Assembly: GCF_018687715.1 (NCBI RefSeq)
Contig: NC_056758.1
Coordinates: forward strand, 34,691,467 to 34,755,466
DNA: 64,000 nt
Source of the DNA: Carya illinoinensis
Lineage: Eukaryota; Streptophyta; Magnoliopsida; Fagales; Juglandaceae
Direction: 5' to 3'
Under the pieces are notes generated by a model. It saw only the letters and a program-made list of their open reading frames with translations, did no database searches and was not told the DNA's origin. Positions 47,047 through 61,707 of the stretch are shown piece by piece; the stretch's first letter is position 1, and every line of letters begins with the position of its first letter. A program made the translations under genes and the position numbers.

Positions 47047-49961
47047 AACTTCTCCGGTTTGTTTTCGAAATCACTGACTTGGCAGCAGAATGCTTTCAGC
47101 CTCCCTAAAACTTAATCAAACGGACTTCCTCGTGTTCTTGCAAAATTGATACTAATTTGAAAATAAAAAATAAAAAATTTGAAGCATGATCAGAAGCTGA
47201 TGCCAAACCTTCTTTAACAGTAGGAAAGGCTTTGAAGTTTTCCGGACGACCTGGAAATCGGAAAGTTGGTAGCAATCAAAGAGATTCTTGCATAAACCAA
47301 GTCAACAAGCTTTTTAAGAAAGAAACATATGCAGAGGAGAGGAGGCTAGAAAACGGGGTGTAAAATTCCAGTATTTGAATCAGAAGAGTGTTACTGCCAA
47401 TTCCTAACATGGGATATTTTAGTGAAAAAGTAGTTTATCAGATAAACCTGAAAAAAGTTCTAAACAAATTATTTGAAAAACAATCTTCTCTTTCATTAAT
47501 AGCTAATATCTCTTAAAGACTTTTATCATAAACTAGGACTAGGACTCGAGACTTTACACAAGAATTCTCCACCTATTGTTCGTTAAAGTTTTCTATCTTT
47601 TTTAATTACAACTGCTTCTTTTTCAAAGTTTTTGGTCCCAATTTTTTCGGTTTTTCCTCTTAATCATCATATTTGCTTTGACACCCCTTAAAAAGTAGCT
47701 GACTTCCCAGTAATCTACATTGTATGAAATAACAACAGCGCCTACCATTACTGTTGCATCCATAAATTCGCTTCAAAGAAAAGCACCTGCCCGAAGGCCA
47801 TCCATTGGCAGGATCGAGCTGCACATCTTAGACAAATCCCAAGAAGATTGTTGACCATTTCATCGATTCATTTAGAAGGAGAAAAAAACAAAGTCGGTCC
47901 AGGTGGAGGATAGAGAGGTAAAGAATATGAACAAATTTTATATTATGAAAAATAGTAACTAGTAAGGCAAAAGACGCCCATATGTTTGATTTAAGTTTAA
48001 TAAGAAATATATGCGCGGAGAAAGGCACAGAAGACACGTACCTTCCTTAGTTTCAATGCTTTTCAGCTGTGGTAAGGTTCGTTCCTTGGTGAGAAACCTT
48101 TACGAGATTCTATCAAACCTACCAAACTATCTTTCAAAACACGTAATGGCTGCTATAATCGATTTTAAACAAATAATTTCAGTGAAGTCAACGTTGTTCC
48201 ATTTTTGACTGGAGCCAATAGAATAAGGGCCAGAAAAAAAGTAAAAAATAAAATAAAATAAAATTTAACAAAAAAAAACGTTCAGTCAAACATTCAGTCT
48301 ATAATTTGAGCACCAAAATTGGAACACGGGATCATGGTACGGTTAAATGAAAGAAAAAAAAAAAATCTATTTTTTTAATATTTATCTTCTCATCATTACT
48401 TATAAATTTATTATCTAATACTACATTATAAAATAATAAAAAAATAATAAAAATTAAAATAATGAGTTGCATTACTTACAACAAGTGATGATCAGGCTAA
48501 ATTAATAACTTCGATTATTTGATACGAATAATAAATTTGAGGGGATAAAATATGATTTTATTTCCAAAATCCTATCAATATAAAAAACTTCCTAAAGCCG
48601 CCTTGCTTTTCACCAAGAAAGCCTCCAAAGCGGAAACGCACAGCGCATTTGGATTTGGCTGGTTGTCAATGCTGACTCAGAAGTCTTACGTAGGCGATTA
48701 AATTCTATAAAAATAAATTTATAAATTAACATAATTTTATATAAAATATTAGATTTATTTTATAATAAAAATAATTTTATAAACTAATATATCATATCAA
48801 ATTATATTAATTTATAAAATCATTTTTATAAGATTTCTATGTGGCTAAAGTATTTCTCGAATTTGGTAATTATTTTTTTGAATAAATAATCAGAACTATA
48901 ACACATCAAAAAACTTATTACTCTTTAAAAGGCTTTAAAAATAGTAAGTGTACTAAAATGATAAATGCCTGATTTGAACATGGTACGTGATAAAATTAAG
49001 AATAAATATTTGATAGGTAGATCATAATGTCGTACAATATGGACCATCTATTTTTTAAAAAAATAGTTGCAATTTAAAGCTCCCGTTTGGATGTTAAATT
49101 AAGTTAAGATGAATTAAATTATTTATGAATAATATTAAATCGAGATTGAATGAATTTTGTGAAACTCATTTAAGATTAGTTAATATTTGTTTTGATATTA
49201 AGATAAGTTTAAATGTATTTAAAAGAAATCGAAAAAAATTATAAACCCCTCCTATAAGGAAGTATTGAATTGAAAAAAATTATAAGCTCACATATAAAAA
49301 AATTTTGAATTGAGATGAATTTATGATTTGAGCGTTTGATGTATTAAATTCCCAAATGGGGCCTAAGAAATCCACCCAAGGAAGCGCCTAGACAATCCAG
49401 GCAACACACCATTTCGAATTTCATTTTTTCAGTTTTAAGGCAATGGTGACTAGAATTTGACCGTCAAATTCAGGCGCGCCTTACTCCCTTTCCGTTTTTA
49501 CTTTTTGATTGCTTACACATATACAAACTCATTAATAAGTACCTTAAAAAAGCATATTATGCATAATCATATATACATCTACCTCATTTGTGTGATGACG
49601 GTATCTGTCAACAAAATGAAACCATATAAAGCAATCCAAACTTTGCAGTACCATTACATACTAGGGATCTTCATCGCATCTGGTAAATGCGGGAGAAAAA
49701 TTTTAAACACCACCACTCCCACTTGTACATGAGTCAACATGGAAGGCTAGTACTAATCAGAGTTACATATCGTGTGTAAACAGGTAAAGCCACAAACTAA
49801 TAATCTCATTGATCCCTAGCATGTTGGTCAAGACTATACACAACCAGCTTGCTGCTTCCTTACAGCGGACGTGGAATAGGAAAGGACATAAACAGACAGA
49901 CAGATACACTGCAATGAGAGGCTGACGAGTCATTGTCTCCTATAATAGAATCCCTCCTAGA
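47047..49961. other. Intergenic with several AT-rich elements
   Basis: No gene is recognised. AT-rich segments at 48365-48490 (resembles 54395-54520 in reverse orientation), 48690-48842 (internal palindrome ATAAAAATAATTTTATAAAC type) and 49081-49363 (ends CCCGTTTGGATG and CCCAAATGGGGCC) look like MITEs. The part near 47050-47250 is probably leader or upstream sequence of the kinase gene. Confidence 0.45.
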
Positions 49962-52732
<2,771 letters not shown>

Positions 52733-52860
52733 TCAGTCTTGCAGTTCTTCCTGCTTCAGAAGGGAGTTCACAAAGACTCCATCTCCGGCAAAGAAAAACC
52801 CTACAGCGGAAGATTCAAATATCTTGAAATTTTGAAATTGAAATTCAGAGTGTAGCTCAA

Positions 52861-52865
<5 letters not shown>

Positions 52866-52894
<29 letters not shown>
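52866..52894. repeat. (GA)n microsatellite in ROP 5' leader
   Basis: 29 bases of alternating AG, read as (CT)n in the minus-strand transcript, about 210 bases upstream of the ROP start codon. Such CT tracts are common in plant leaders and are often length-polymorphic. Confidence 0.85.
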
Positions 52895-52897
<3 letters not shown>

Positions 52898-53178
52898 GGG
52901 AAAATGAATCGAAAGAGAGAGGACGAGAGGGTGGGGACCTGAGCTTTGAGACGGGGAAAAAATTGCGGTTGAAGCGTTCGCTGACCTAGCCAACCTGTTG
53001 CCAGCTTATCCCTTTACTCACACCTCCCCTACCTCCTTATCACATCCCGCTATTCCAAATTAAAAACCATTTTTCCCACTTTCTTTCTCTTTTTACCCAA
53101 CTCTTTCTTTCTAGCTTTTGTTTCCTTTCAACTTTTAGGATTCTCGCAATTCTTTTCTCTTAAAAGTTGTTATCTGCT

Positions 53179-53353
53179 GGTTTAAACAGTAAATTGAGTT
53201 AGGATGGAAGTTAAAAATTAAATTAAATATTATTTTTTAATATTATTATTTTAAAATTAAAAAAAATAAATTATTTATTTTATTTTATATTAAAAATTAA
53301 AAAAATTATAATAATTAAATAAAATAAATTAAAATGAGTGTTATAACCAAACG
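53179..53353. mobile_element. AT-rich fold-back element
   Basis: AT-rich block with internal complementarity (AATATTATTTTTTAATATTA-type core) and ends near GTTTAAACAG and ATAACCAAACG. No ORF. Confidence 0.45.
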
Positions 53354-53590
53354 TGACTTTAAAGCAGGCGAGAAATTGTACATGTACTATATAATAGTTG
53401 CCTATAAAATAAATCTTGTAATATTGATTTATAATAAATAAGATCAATGCACTATAATATCTGCCTATAAATTGTACATATAATGTAGAATTCACTTAAT
53501 ATATTTAAAAAGCATTGATCTTTTTTTTTTTATTACTCTTTTTGTTAAAGCATAAATCTTCTTCAATATAATTTTATTTTTTTAAAAAGC

Positions 53591-53695
53591 TTACTTGGAT
53601 TGATCCTCAGCCAAATCGTCCGTGAGGAAAGAAGTCTCTGGACTGTCAGTGCTTGAGCTTCTTCTCTCAACATGCTCACGGGCTTTTTCTCGAAG
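53591..53695 (-). other. Possible orphan last exon, 34 residues
   Basis: The minus strand has an acceptor (CATGACAG) followed by an open frame starting LREKAREHVERRSSSTDSPE, continuing to AEDQSK and a TAA stop. Composition and serine/acidic pattern look like a real C-terminal exon. No partner exons were recognised to its right up to 55 kb. It may be an exon relic or captured fragment; family unknown. Confidence 0.4.
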
Positions 53696-55171
53696 CTGTC
53701 ATGGAATTAAAAGATCGTTAGAATTACAGAAAACGCATTGTCTCGTTATTTATCGACACTAATTACGTACTCCTCTGTCTAGTAAGTGTATTACATCTAC
53801 GATAACAAAAGGGTAAAATACTAAAAGAACAAGATCAGCCCGGGATTAGCAGCTGCTTAAGTTCTGTCGCGATATTGGAGCCTTTGGCTTATGCTAACGA
53901 GCACAATTTTAGTATATTCAGGATATTTATTTTAAATGTCCTTTTTATTCGAGACATACAATTTTTTTTTTACAACTTTTTATATAATTCTGTTTCAAAT
54001 CAGTGATATTTTTATTAAATAACTTATAAAAATAATATTATTTTATTAAAATACTCCCAATTTAAAACATTGTTATATAAAGAATTATAGTAATTATAAA
54101 GAATTATTTTATTAAAATACTCCCAATCCGATTGAATATGTTGGATGGAGCTTCTAATTAGTAATTATGACTAACTTGGGTGGCCCTATGGATAATGATA
54201 TTAGCTATGAAGTAGAAGAAAGAAGAAGAAGACCACGACGACTCCATCCAAAGTCTTCTCTCTCATGCTCGTTCTATATTTTCTATTTATTGGTGAGAAT
54301 AATTAATGCCTTCGATGATTGATCTGTTTTGAAACTTTAAACTTTTCTTTTATCATTCCACCAAATAATAATAAAGAGAAAAAATGTATTTATTGTCTTT
54401 TTATTATTTTATAATGTGATATTAGATAATAGATTCACAAGTAAAATATAATAAAAAGTTTTCAATCATCTAATGTCATATTATGAAATGATGAGAATTG
54501 AGATAATGAGTGACATTACTCTATTAAAGAAATATTTTGAAATTTTTTTAGTTTCTATTTCTATTTTGGGTAACAATTTTAACCGTCGAAGAAGATAGAA
54601 AAACAACATTAATCAATAAGTTGAAAACAAAAAGGAATAATAATTTATATGAGAATGGGAGTCGGACCAGTACGTGGGTAGCAGAATTGTTTGGTTATTC
54701 TTTATGCAATCGTCTGGGTGTATGGAATCAAATAGACGTGCCAAATTGTATGTTGGCCTGTACATATGGGTCAGCCTCATGCATAAAACAAGGGAAGATA
54801 ACGGCAATTAATTATGAACAGACAGGATTTGAAGATGCCGCACATGGGAAATAGCTTTCCAGTTTTAGTACCCCCCGCCACCAGTTGGTCCAGTTGCATG
54901 TGCTTTCGGCCTATCTCGTACCAGCCCTGCAACTGCTTATTAATATCCTGTTGGCAAATATTACATGTACTGCGTTCTTCAATCTACCTTATCTTTTTAC
55001 TAAATTAATTGGACAAATGAATAAAATACTCTTTTGTTTCATTTGAATTTGAGAACAATTTTACGTTAGGTTGACAAGTGATATGAATTAAAGGGACGAT
55101 CATTTAGAAAGATTTATTTAATGCTGACTGTTGAACTGAGTGGTCAGTTCTCTTTTATTAAAAAATTTGTG
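53696..55171. other. Intergenic, AT-rich; MITE-like at 54395-54520
   Basis: Contains an AT-rich element at about 54395-54520 similar in reverse orientation to 48365-48490, and a partial repeat near 53940-54110 resembling 26030-26150. No gene seen. Confidence 0.4.
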
Positions 55172-55773
55172 TAGGGGTATTCATCCGGACTAAATTGTTT
55201 TTCGGTCCGATCTAAAAATTCAGAATTCAGATAGATAACTGCTCAGATTACACTCGGGAGGTTTAGAAAAACCTGAATCCGGTTGCGGATTCGGTTTTAT
55301 AACCCAGTTATCCGTAACCGGATTATACACCCGGTTTTTTTAAAACTAAGATTAGTGACATTGTATTAGGTTAATTAGTTGTGATGTATTATTATTTATT
55401 TCTTTTTTTGTAAATTTATGTTTTGCATTGTGATGGAACAACAATATTACCTATTTTGCATTTTTTTTAATTTTGTTCTTCAATTTATTTTTTAAAAACA
55501 TTTTTTAAAAGTGTTTAAATTATTTTATTTAAAAAAATCTAGGCAATTTGAACATGATATTAGTTTTTTTTTTAAGTGCTATAAAACTTTTTTTTTTGTT
55601 CGGTTATAACCCGGATTCGGCTTTTATCCTAAAAAAGAAACAAACAATCTAGATATTCAATTAAAATCCGAATATCCGGATTGAATCAGGTTATCTGCCC
55701 GGATTGAGTCCGGATTCAATCCGGGCGGATAACCGTCCGGGTTTAGAAATCCGGATCCGGATGCACACCCCTA
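55172..55773. mobile_element. hAT-like non-autonomous element, 602 bp, with 8-bp target duplication
   Basis: The left end TAGGGGTATTCATCCGG and the right end in reverse TAGGGGTGTGCATCCGG are terminal inverted repeats. AATTTGTG flanks both sides perfectly (55164-55171 and 55774-55781), the 8-bp duplication expected for hAT elements. The inside is rich in CCGGATT/AATCCGG motifs and has no ORF. Confidence 0.9.
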
Positions 55774-55939
55774 AATTTGTGTATGTTTAACTCGTGCAAG
55801 TCTTGTGCGGTTTATTTGGGTGTGGTTTGCAACTCAATTAAATATTGGGTTGTGCAGTGGCTGAGAAGGTTTCTAAGGTCAATCGTCTGTCTAGTTCAGA
55901 TGTCGCTATATTGAATCGTTTAGACATTTGGATTGTAGA

Positions 55940-56382
55940 AAAATGTCAAGTTAACACTCGAGTTGTACGTTGGTCTAAGTCTAGCCCTAGCAAATTTTAA
56001 TTAAATGTAGATGAAAGTAGTTTGGAAAATCTAGATAGCGGTGGTGGGGGAGGTGTTTTAAGAGATAGTACGAGAAAGATGGTGTTTGCTTTCTCTAAAT
56101 CTTTGATTATTGTTCCAATTATAAAGCTGAATTGAGGGCGGTATTAGAGGATTTGATATTATGCCAACAGATGGAGTGTTTAGCGGTAGATATTGAATGT
56201 GATTTCTTGATAGTAATAAATTGGGTTTTGTCTAAAAAGTATACAATTTGGTATCTTTAAGATTTTTGGAAAAAATTATTGATTCTTTTAGAAAAGTTTG
56301 ATTTTACTATTCATCATTGTTTTATAGAAGCAAATAATGTTGCAGATTATTTGACAAAAAGTGGTGCTAAGGGGGAGACTAA
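55940..56382 (+). pseudogene. LINE RNase H fragment, left part
   Basis: The frame reads VVRWSKSSPSKF, a stop, LNVDESSLENLDSGGGGGVLRD, KAELRAVLEDLILCQQMECL, DFLIVINWVL and NNVADYLTKSGAKGET, with frameshifts. This is the RNase H-like domain (RVT_3 type) at the C-terminus of plant LINE polyproteins. It is interrupted at 56382 by the Harbinger element. Confidence 0.7.
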
Positions 56383-56579
56383 GAGCATTGGCATTGGCTT
56401 CATCAAAAGCCAATGCATCTTTATAATTTGATGAATATAAATAAAACTAACCTGCATTGGATTCGGTAAAGGTAATTCGCTCAAGTTTTGAGCTACAGTA
56501 ATTCGGAGACTTCCTTCATATTTGAAAGACTACTGTTTTACATTCATCCTTCTATTTTATTGTAATTTTAATACATAGC

Positions 56580-58881
56580 CGGCTTATTTTCTCTCTCTCT
56601 CCTTTCCCTCCCGCGTCTTTCTCCCCCCCTTCTCTCTTTCTCTCGTTTTCGTCCGAGCTCAAAAAATCGAAAGGGACTCTTCTCCTCCACGCAAAATCAA
56701 AGCAAATCCATGGTTTCTCTCCAATAATCAGGTGCGATCTTCTTCTCCATTTTCTTCCCATGTTTTTTGCTCTCTCCCTTTCTCTATTTCTCTCTGTAAC
56801 GGTATTTCCTCACCGATTCTTCCCCTTCTCTTTTCTTCATGTAGAAGCAGAGTGATTTATTGGGTTGCTTCCTTCAGCACTTGGCGCAACCTTCTGCTCC
56901 CTTCAGGTTCGTCTCCTCTCCAAATTTCTGCAACCCTAGGTCTATTTTTTTTTTTTTTTTGTTCGTTTGTTTGTTTTGTTTTGTTTTAAGAGTGGTGGCT
57001 ATTGAGAGTGAAGAAGAGGAGAGGAGAAGAAGGGAGCGGCGGGTGAGTGGGATTTTGGGGTTGAGGTGGAGCGAAGGGTGGTTTTTGTGGTGGTGGGTCT
57101 GGGAGAGGATGGGTTGGGGATAACGGGGTCTTAGAGAGTGGGTCATGATGCAGTGAACATGTTCACTTTTCAGCGTATGGATCGGAGAGAGAGGGTGAGG
57201 TTGAGAGAGGAGGCGAGAATAGGATAGACCCTGTTTGGAGGAAAAGAAAGGAAAAAGGGGCTACGAATTTATATGTGGATATGTATGTTTGAACGTACAA
57301 ATTTATATGTGGATATGTATGTATTTTTCCATATCATTAAATGGTATGTGGTGGCCACTCTGACTTTTAATCTTGAGCAAAGTACTTCTGTTCTTCATGC
57401 CATGTTATATCCCTAGTGAATCATGCAAGCAATTATTCATGCCTAGCTAGTGAGGAGTAGCAAGATTATTGGTGTTACACAGGTCAGCTTGGAGCGAAAA
57501 TTTTCTGGCTTGAGTAAATTTTTTTGGCTCAGAATATGATATAAATGAACTGTGCAGAATAGTCTCCTTAAGGCAAAAATATGCCCTGTTTCTTTTCTTG
57601 TCCATGTTTTATTCGACACTACATACCATTGTGTGAGGTTGATTGGATATTAGATTTATTTGGTCACATGGTAGATGCTAACATTGCTTAACTAGAAAAT
57701 TGTTTGGTCACATGGTAGATGCTGACCATGCTTAAAAACAACCTTCAAGAGTAAAACATCATTTGTGTCAAAGGGAAAACAAAAATTTTGTTAAACAAAG
57801 GAACATGTGGAGCATGTCAAAGGTAACTGAATTGTATGGTTATGAAGATTGCAACTGCCTCCAAAATAAACTGCTTCTATTTCAATCTTTTTATATATAG
57901 TTAAATATTTCCTAAGCTACAAGCTAAAATCTAAATCTATTTACACCAAACCTGCTGGATCCAGAACAAAGCACAAGATATGGTGTTCAAAATAAGAACT
58001 TTCTGTCTCTTCACAAAAGGTTTACCATGCCAACTTAGGAAATCAATAACTGCAAAGGAGTAACTTGAAAATGGACAGAAAGCAAAATGATTGATCTTTT
58101 CTTTTCTTTTTCTTTTTTTCAAGTAGAAGAGCTGCTACATATATAAAGCATTTTAACCAGGTCACAGACTAATACTAATTTCATTATACCAACACAAGAA
58201 GTATTTATTTCCTCTCTATTTTGGGTCAAGGCAGGGCCAGTCAGTTTGCTTTGCTTACTGCACTTTACTTTGCTTTTTTCCAATGCATATGACTGACTTT
58301 GGTGTTATTTATTTTGTGATTTTCTAAGGTGCACTCAGTCTTGCTTTTGGCTCTAGCAACCAACACAGATTCTGGTATTACATTTTCTGGATCCATAAGG
58401 TCTGAAAACCAACTCATGTTTGCTTATAACCAACTCATCTGAAAACCAACTCATGTTTGCTTAAATGGTAACCTGTTTTGTAGTTTAAAAAATAAAAATG
58501 TTATAGTTGGTTTAGAAAATTTTACAATAACTTCAGAAGATAAAATGTACTTCAAAGACTGCTATTTATGTAGAATTTCAGATTTAAGTAGAATTTCAAT
58601 GAGGTATTCTGTTTTTATTAGTCAAAAATCTCTATGAGGTGGTACTGTTTTTGTGTCTTAGTAGCAGATTTAAGACAAATTTCAAACTTAAATTCTCAAA
58701 AGTGTTCTGTTTTTTTTATTTCAATCTTTTTGTGTCATACTAGCAGATTTTTTCGTGTCAATTGTAGTCATATACTGCTATATATGCTGATGTTAAAAAC
58801 TTGAAATGTACTGCCTTGTTTATTGTGCTGTGTTGTATGTGCTGCTTTGTCTGACAAGTTAATAATTATAATTCTCCTAGG
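56580..58881 (+). other. Leader / non-coding left half of Harbinger element
   Basis: A CT-rich stretch (TCTCTCTCTCTCCTTTCCC onward) resembles a plant 5' untranslated leader and promoter. The rest is AT-rich with several short direct duplications (57268-57325, 57660-57722, 58401-58460). It probably includes a leader intron of the ORF1 gene. No open frame of note. Confidence 0.45.
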
Positions 58882-59920
58882 ATGGACAATATGTTGGATG
58901 AGGACCCATTCTTCACCACTCTCTTACAAAGTGGAGGAGAAGGTCCTATTACCACTCCAACATTCTCACAGCATTCTAATGTTGTGGTCGCTTCAACCCC
59001 CCTTCACGGTGAAAAGAGGCCTCCAACAAAAAAAGTTCAAAGAGGAGCTTCTTTCACTGTTGAGGAGGATAATGCACTTGTCTCTGGTTGGCTCAACATT
59101 AGTATTGATGCCATTAGGGGAACTGATCAGAAATCCACTCAAATGTGGGAGAGGATTTCTGAATTTTATCACGAATATAAAAAACCACAAACTATGAACC
59201 GTTCGGTTGGATCATTGATCAATCGTTGGTCCATAATTCAGAAATGCACAAATAAGTTTTGTGCATATCTAGCTCAAGTAGAGTCATTGCACCCGAGTGG
59301 TGCAACCGAACAGGATAAGGTATGTACACTTTTCCTTTAATAATATGGTCTATTTATGTAAAATTAAATTATTTGACACTATTCTTTAAAACTTTTTTCA
59401 GATTGAAAAGGCAAAAATATTGTACAAAATGATGGAACGAGGAAATTTCACAATGGACCATTCTTGGAATCTTTTGAGACACCAACCCAAATGGCATCAA
59501 CATATAAATACGCTGAATACGAGGAGAAAGCCACATGATAAACGTCCTTCAAATGAGCAGTCAAGTGAAGTTTTAGGCGATGTTGTGGAGGAGCATGTTG
59601 AAAGGCCTGCTGGAAAAAAGGCTGAAAAGGAAAACTTGAGGAAGCGAAAGGCTCAAGAATCATCTGATGCTGAGTTCAACATGGCATTAGGAGCAATGAC
59701 CAAAGATAGACAATTGTTCATGGCGGAGAGAAGAGAATGGCAGACGAAGGCTGATCACGATAGAGGTGCACAACTGGAGCTTGATAAAAGAAAGTTCGAT
59801 GCTGAGATGATGAGCAAGGATCTTTCTGGTATGAATGCCATGCAGCAAGCCTACTTCCATAAAGTTCAAAAAAAAATTTGGGAAGAGTCAATGAGTGATT
59901 CAGATGGTATATCCGAATGA
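58882..59920 (+). CDS. PIF/Harbinger ORF1: SANT/trihelix protein with NAM-associated C-terminus
   Basis: Exons 58882-59319 and 59402-59920 (GT..AG, phase 0) give 318 residues. A SANT/Myb-like trihelix region spans about 50-140: RGASFTVEEDNALVSGWLNI, then MWERISEFYHEYK and RSVGSLINRWSIIQKCTNKF. A basic stretch follows (GKKAEKENLRKRKAQ) and then a charged helical NAM-associated-type C-terminus (MALGAMTKDRQLFMAERREW). Such proteins are often mislabelled 'glutathione S-transferase T3-like'. In Pong/PIF elements the ORF1 protein binds DNA and helps nuclear entry of the transposase. It is intact, lies inside inverted repeats, and its usual partner is missing from this copy. Confidence 0.85.
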
Positions 59921-60299
59921 CCCTTCACAATTATCCAGCTTCTAGTGGCTGCTTAGCCACAAGACTTCCTGAGGAAGCATGTGGCTGGCAGCCACTATGA
60001 ATGGATTTTATTCTATTTGTTTTGAATGGAAATCTTTGAATGAATTTGTGGTTGGAAAATCTGAATGTTAGTTTAGTTTTTGGCAATGTTTGTGGATAGA
60101 AAATCACTCAAGTACTCATCTTTTTGGAAGTGTTTGTGGATGGAAGTTGTATTTGCTGGAAGTATTTGGTGAATGGAAGTTGTATTTTTAAACTTGTCTT
60201 TTGGACCTGTAAAGTGGACATTAAAATGATAATGCAAGTTGTTTATAGATGTCATTTAGTAAGGCTGATTTTGTACACTGTTATGTGGCTGGATTTTTC

Positions 60300-61000
60300 T
60301 GTTTTGAGAGATGTGTAGCTTTTAAAGAAGCTGAATTTGTCTTGCTTTTAAAAAGATGTTGCAGCTGTTATGTGGTTGGATTTTTCTGTTTTGAGGCTCC
60401 AAAATAACTTAAGAAGCTGAATTTGTGTAGTGATGATTTTAGCTCCAGATGTTGCAGCTGTATTTTTTAACTTAATAGTATAGTTTGTAGATATATGTAG
60501 CTTTTAAGAAGCTTTGGTGTAGAGATGTGTATTGATGAAGCTGAATTTGTCTTGCTTTTAAGAAGATGTTGCAGCTGTTATGTGGTTGGATTTTTCTGTT
60601 TTGAGGCTCCAAAATAACTTAAGAAGCTGAATTTGTGTAGAGATGATTTTAGCTCCAGATGTTGCAGCTGTATTTTTTAACTTAATAGTAATAGTTTGTA
60701 GAGATGTGTAGCTTTTAAGAAGCTTTGGTGTAGAGATGTGTATTGATGAAGTTGATTTTGTCTTGCTTTTAAGAAGATGTTGCAGTTGTTATGTGGTTGA
60801 ATTTTTCTGTTTTGAGGCTCCAAAATAACTTAAGAAGCTGAAATTGTGTAGAGATGATTTTAGCTCCAGATATTGCAGCTGTATTTTTTAACTTAATAGT
60901 ATAGTTTGTAGAGATGTGTAGCTTTTAAGAAGCTTTGGTGTAGAGATGTGTATTGATGAAGCTAAATTTGTCTTGCTTTTAAGAAGATGTTGCAGCTGAA
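60300..61000. repeat. 210-bp tandem repeat, about 3.3 copies, in Harbinger 3' part
   Basis: The landmark TGAATTTGTCTTGCTTTTAA recurs at about 60331, 60541, 60752 and 60962, a spacing of 210-211 bases. The unit includes GGCTCCAAAATAACTTAAGA, AGCTCCAGATGTTGCAGCTG and TTTGGTGTAGAGATGTGTAT. Copies are nearly identical, implying recent expansion. Confidence 0.92.
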
Positions 61001-61112
61001 TACGAGATTTAGCTCCATATAATTATTTGTGATATTGCCTTCAATATAAATAAATATAAATATATCCATATAAAGTTAATAAAAGGCACAATTGTCTCTG
61101 CCTTCAATATTA

Positions 61113-61116
<4 letters not shown>

Positions 61117-61152
<36 letters not shown>
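61117..61152. repeat. (AT)n microsatellite
   Basis: About 36 bases of alternating AT inside the right arm of the Harbinger element, followed by GTATATGTGTGTAGG. Confidence 0.9.
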
Positions 61153-61158
<6 letters not shown>

Positions 61159-61442
61159 GTGTGTAGGTCCATATAAGTTAATAAAAGACACAATATATAC
61201 TGCCTTCAAATTAAATGGAAATCAATAATTTAAATATTAAATTAAATTATTAATTTACATATAGTAGCAAAATATGAAAAAAAAAATATTATTAAAAAAA
61301 TAATATTATATTATTATTTTGATGAATCTAATGGCTAATCCAATGTGGGATTATGGATAAGAAGATTTTAGAATTATGAAAAACTTGTACTTTTCATCAA
61401 AATTTAAAGATAGCTTTGATGAAGCCAATGTGAATGCTCTAA

Positions 61443-61707
61443 AATGTTCCGAATGGACAGCTGCCCAAAGATGTAAGATGTTTGTATACATTGGATAAAT
61501 TAGGAATAGCTTATTTGCGGGAGAAATAAGTGATTTCGGTTAGCAGTGCTGCTGTTTTTTGGGTCATTTTTTTCGTATAGGTGCTGTTTTTATTTTTTCG
61601 TTGGAGTGGAGAATACGGATAGTTTTGGTTATTGTTTATTTGTTAATTCCTTGGGGCTTGGCTGTTACTACAGTATTCCTTCACTATAAATAAGAATTTT
61701 TAATAAA
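61443..61707 (+). pseudogene. LINE 3' end, right part after Harbinger insertion
   Basis: Directly after the right TAA the LINE frame resumes: KMFRMDSCPK, then with a shift LYTLDKLGIAYLRE, typical of the last residues of plant LINE polyproteins. The 3' untranslated part ends CTATAAATAAG..AATAAAATTAA, a usual LINE tail. Joined with 55940-56382 it makes one continuous relic. Confidence 0.65.

Larger units (their letters stand above)
56383..61439 (+). mobile_element. PIF/Harbinger element, 5057 bp, TAA target duplication
   Basis: The left end GAGCATTGGCATTGGCTTCA and the right end in reverse GAGCATTCACATTGGCTTCA are terminal inverted repeats (about 25 bp with two mismatches). TAA flanks both sides (56380-56382 and 61440-61442), the 3-bp duplication of this superfamily. 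A PIF/Pong-type ORF1 is present (58882-59920). No DDE transposase frame was found. The left 0.7 kb includes a CT-rich leader-like stretch (about 56580-56980); the right 1.2 kb has tandem repeats. Confidence 0.88.
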
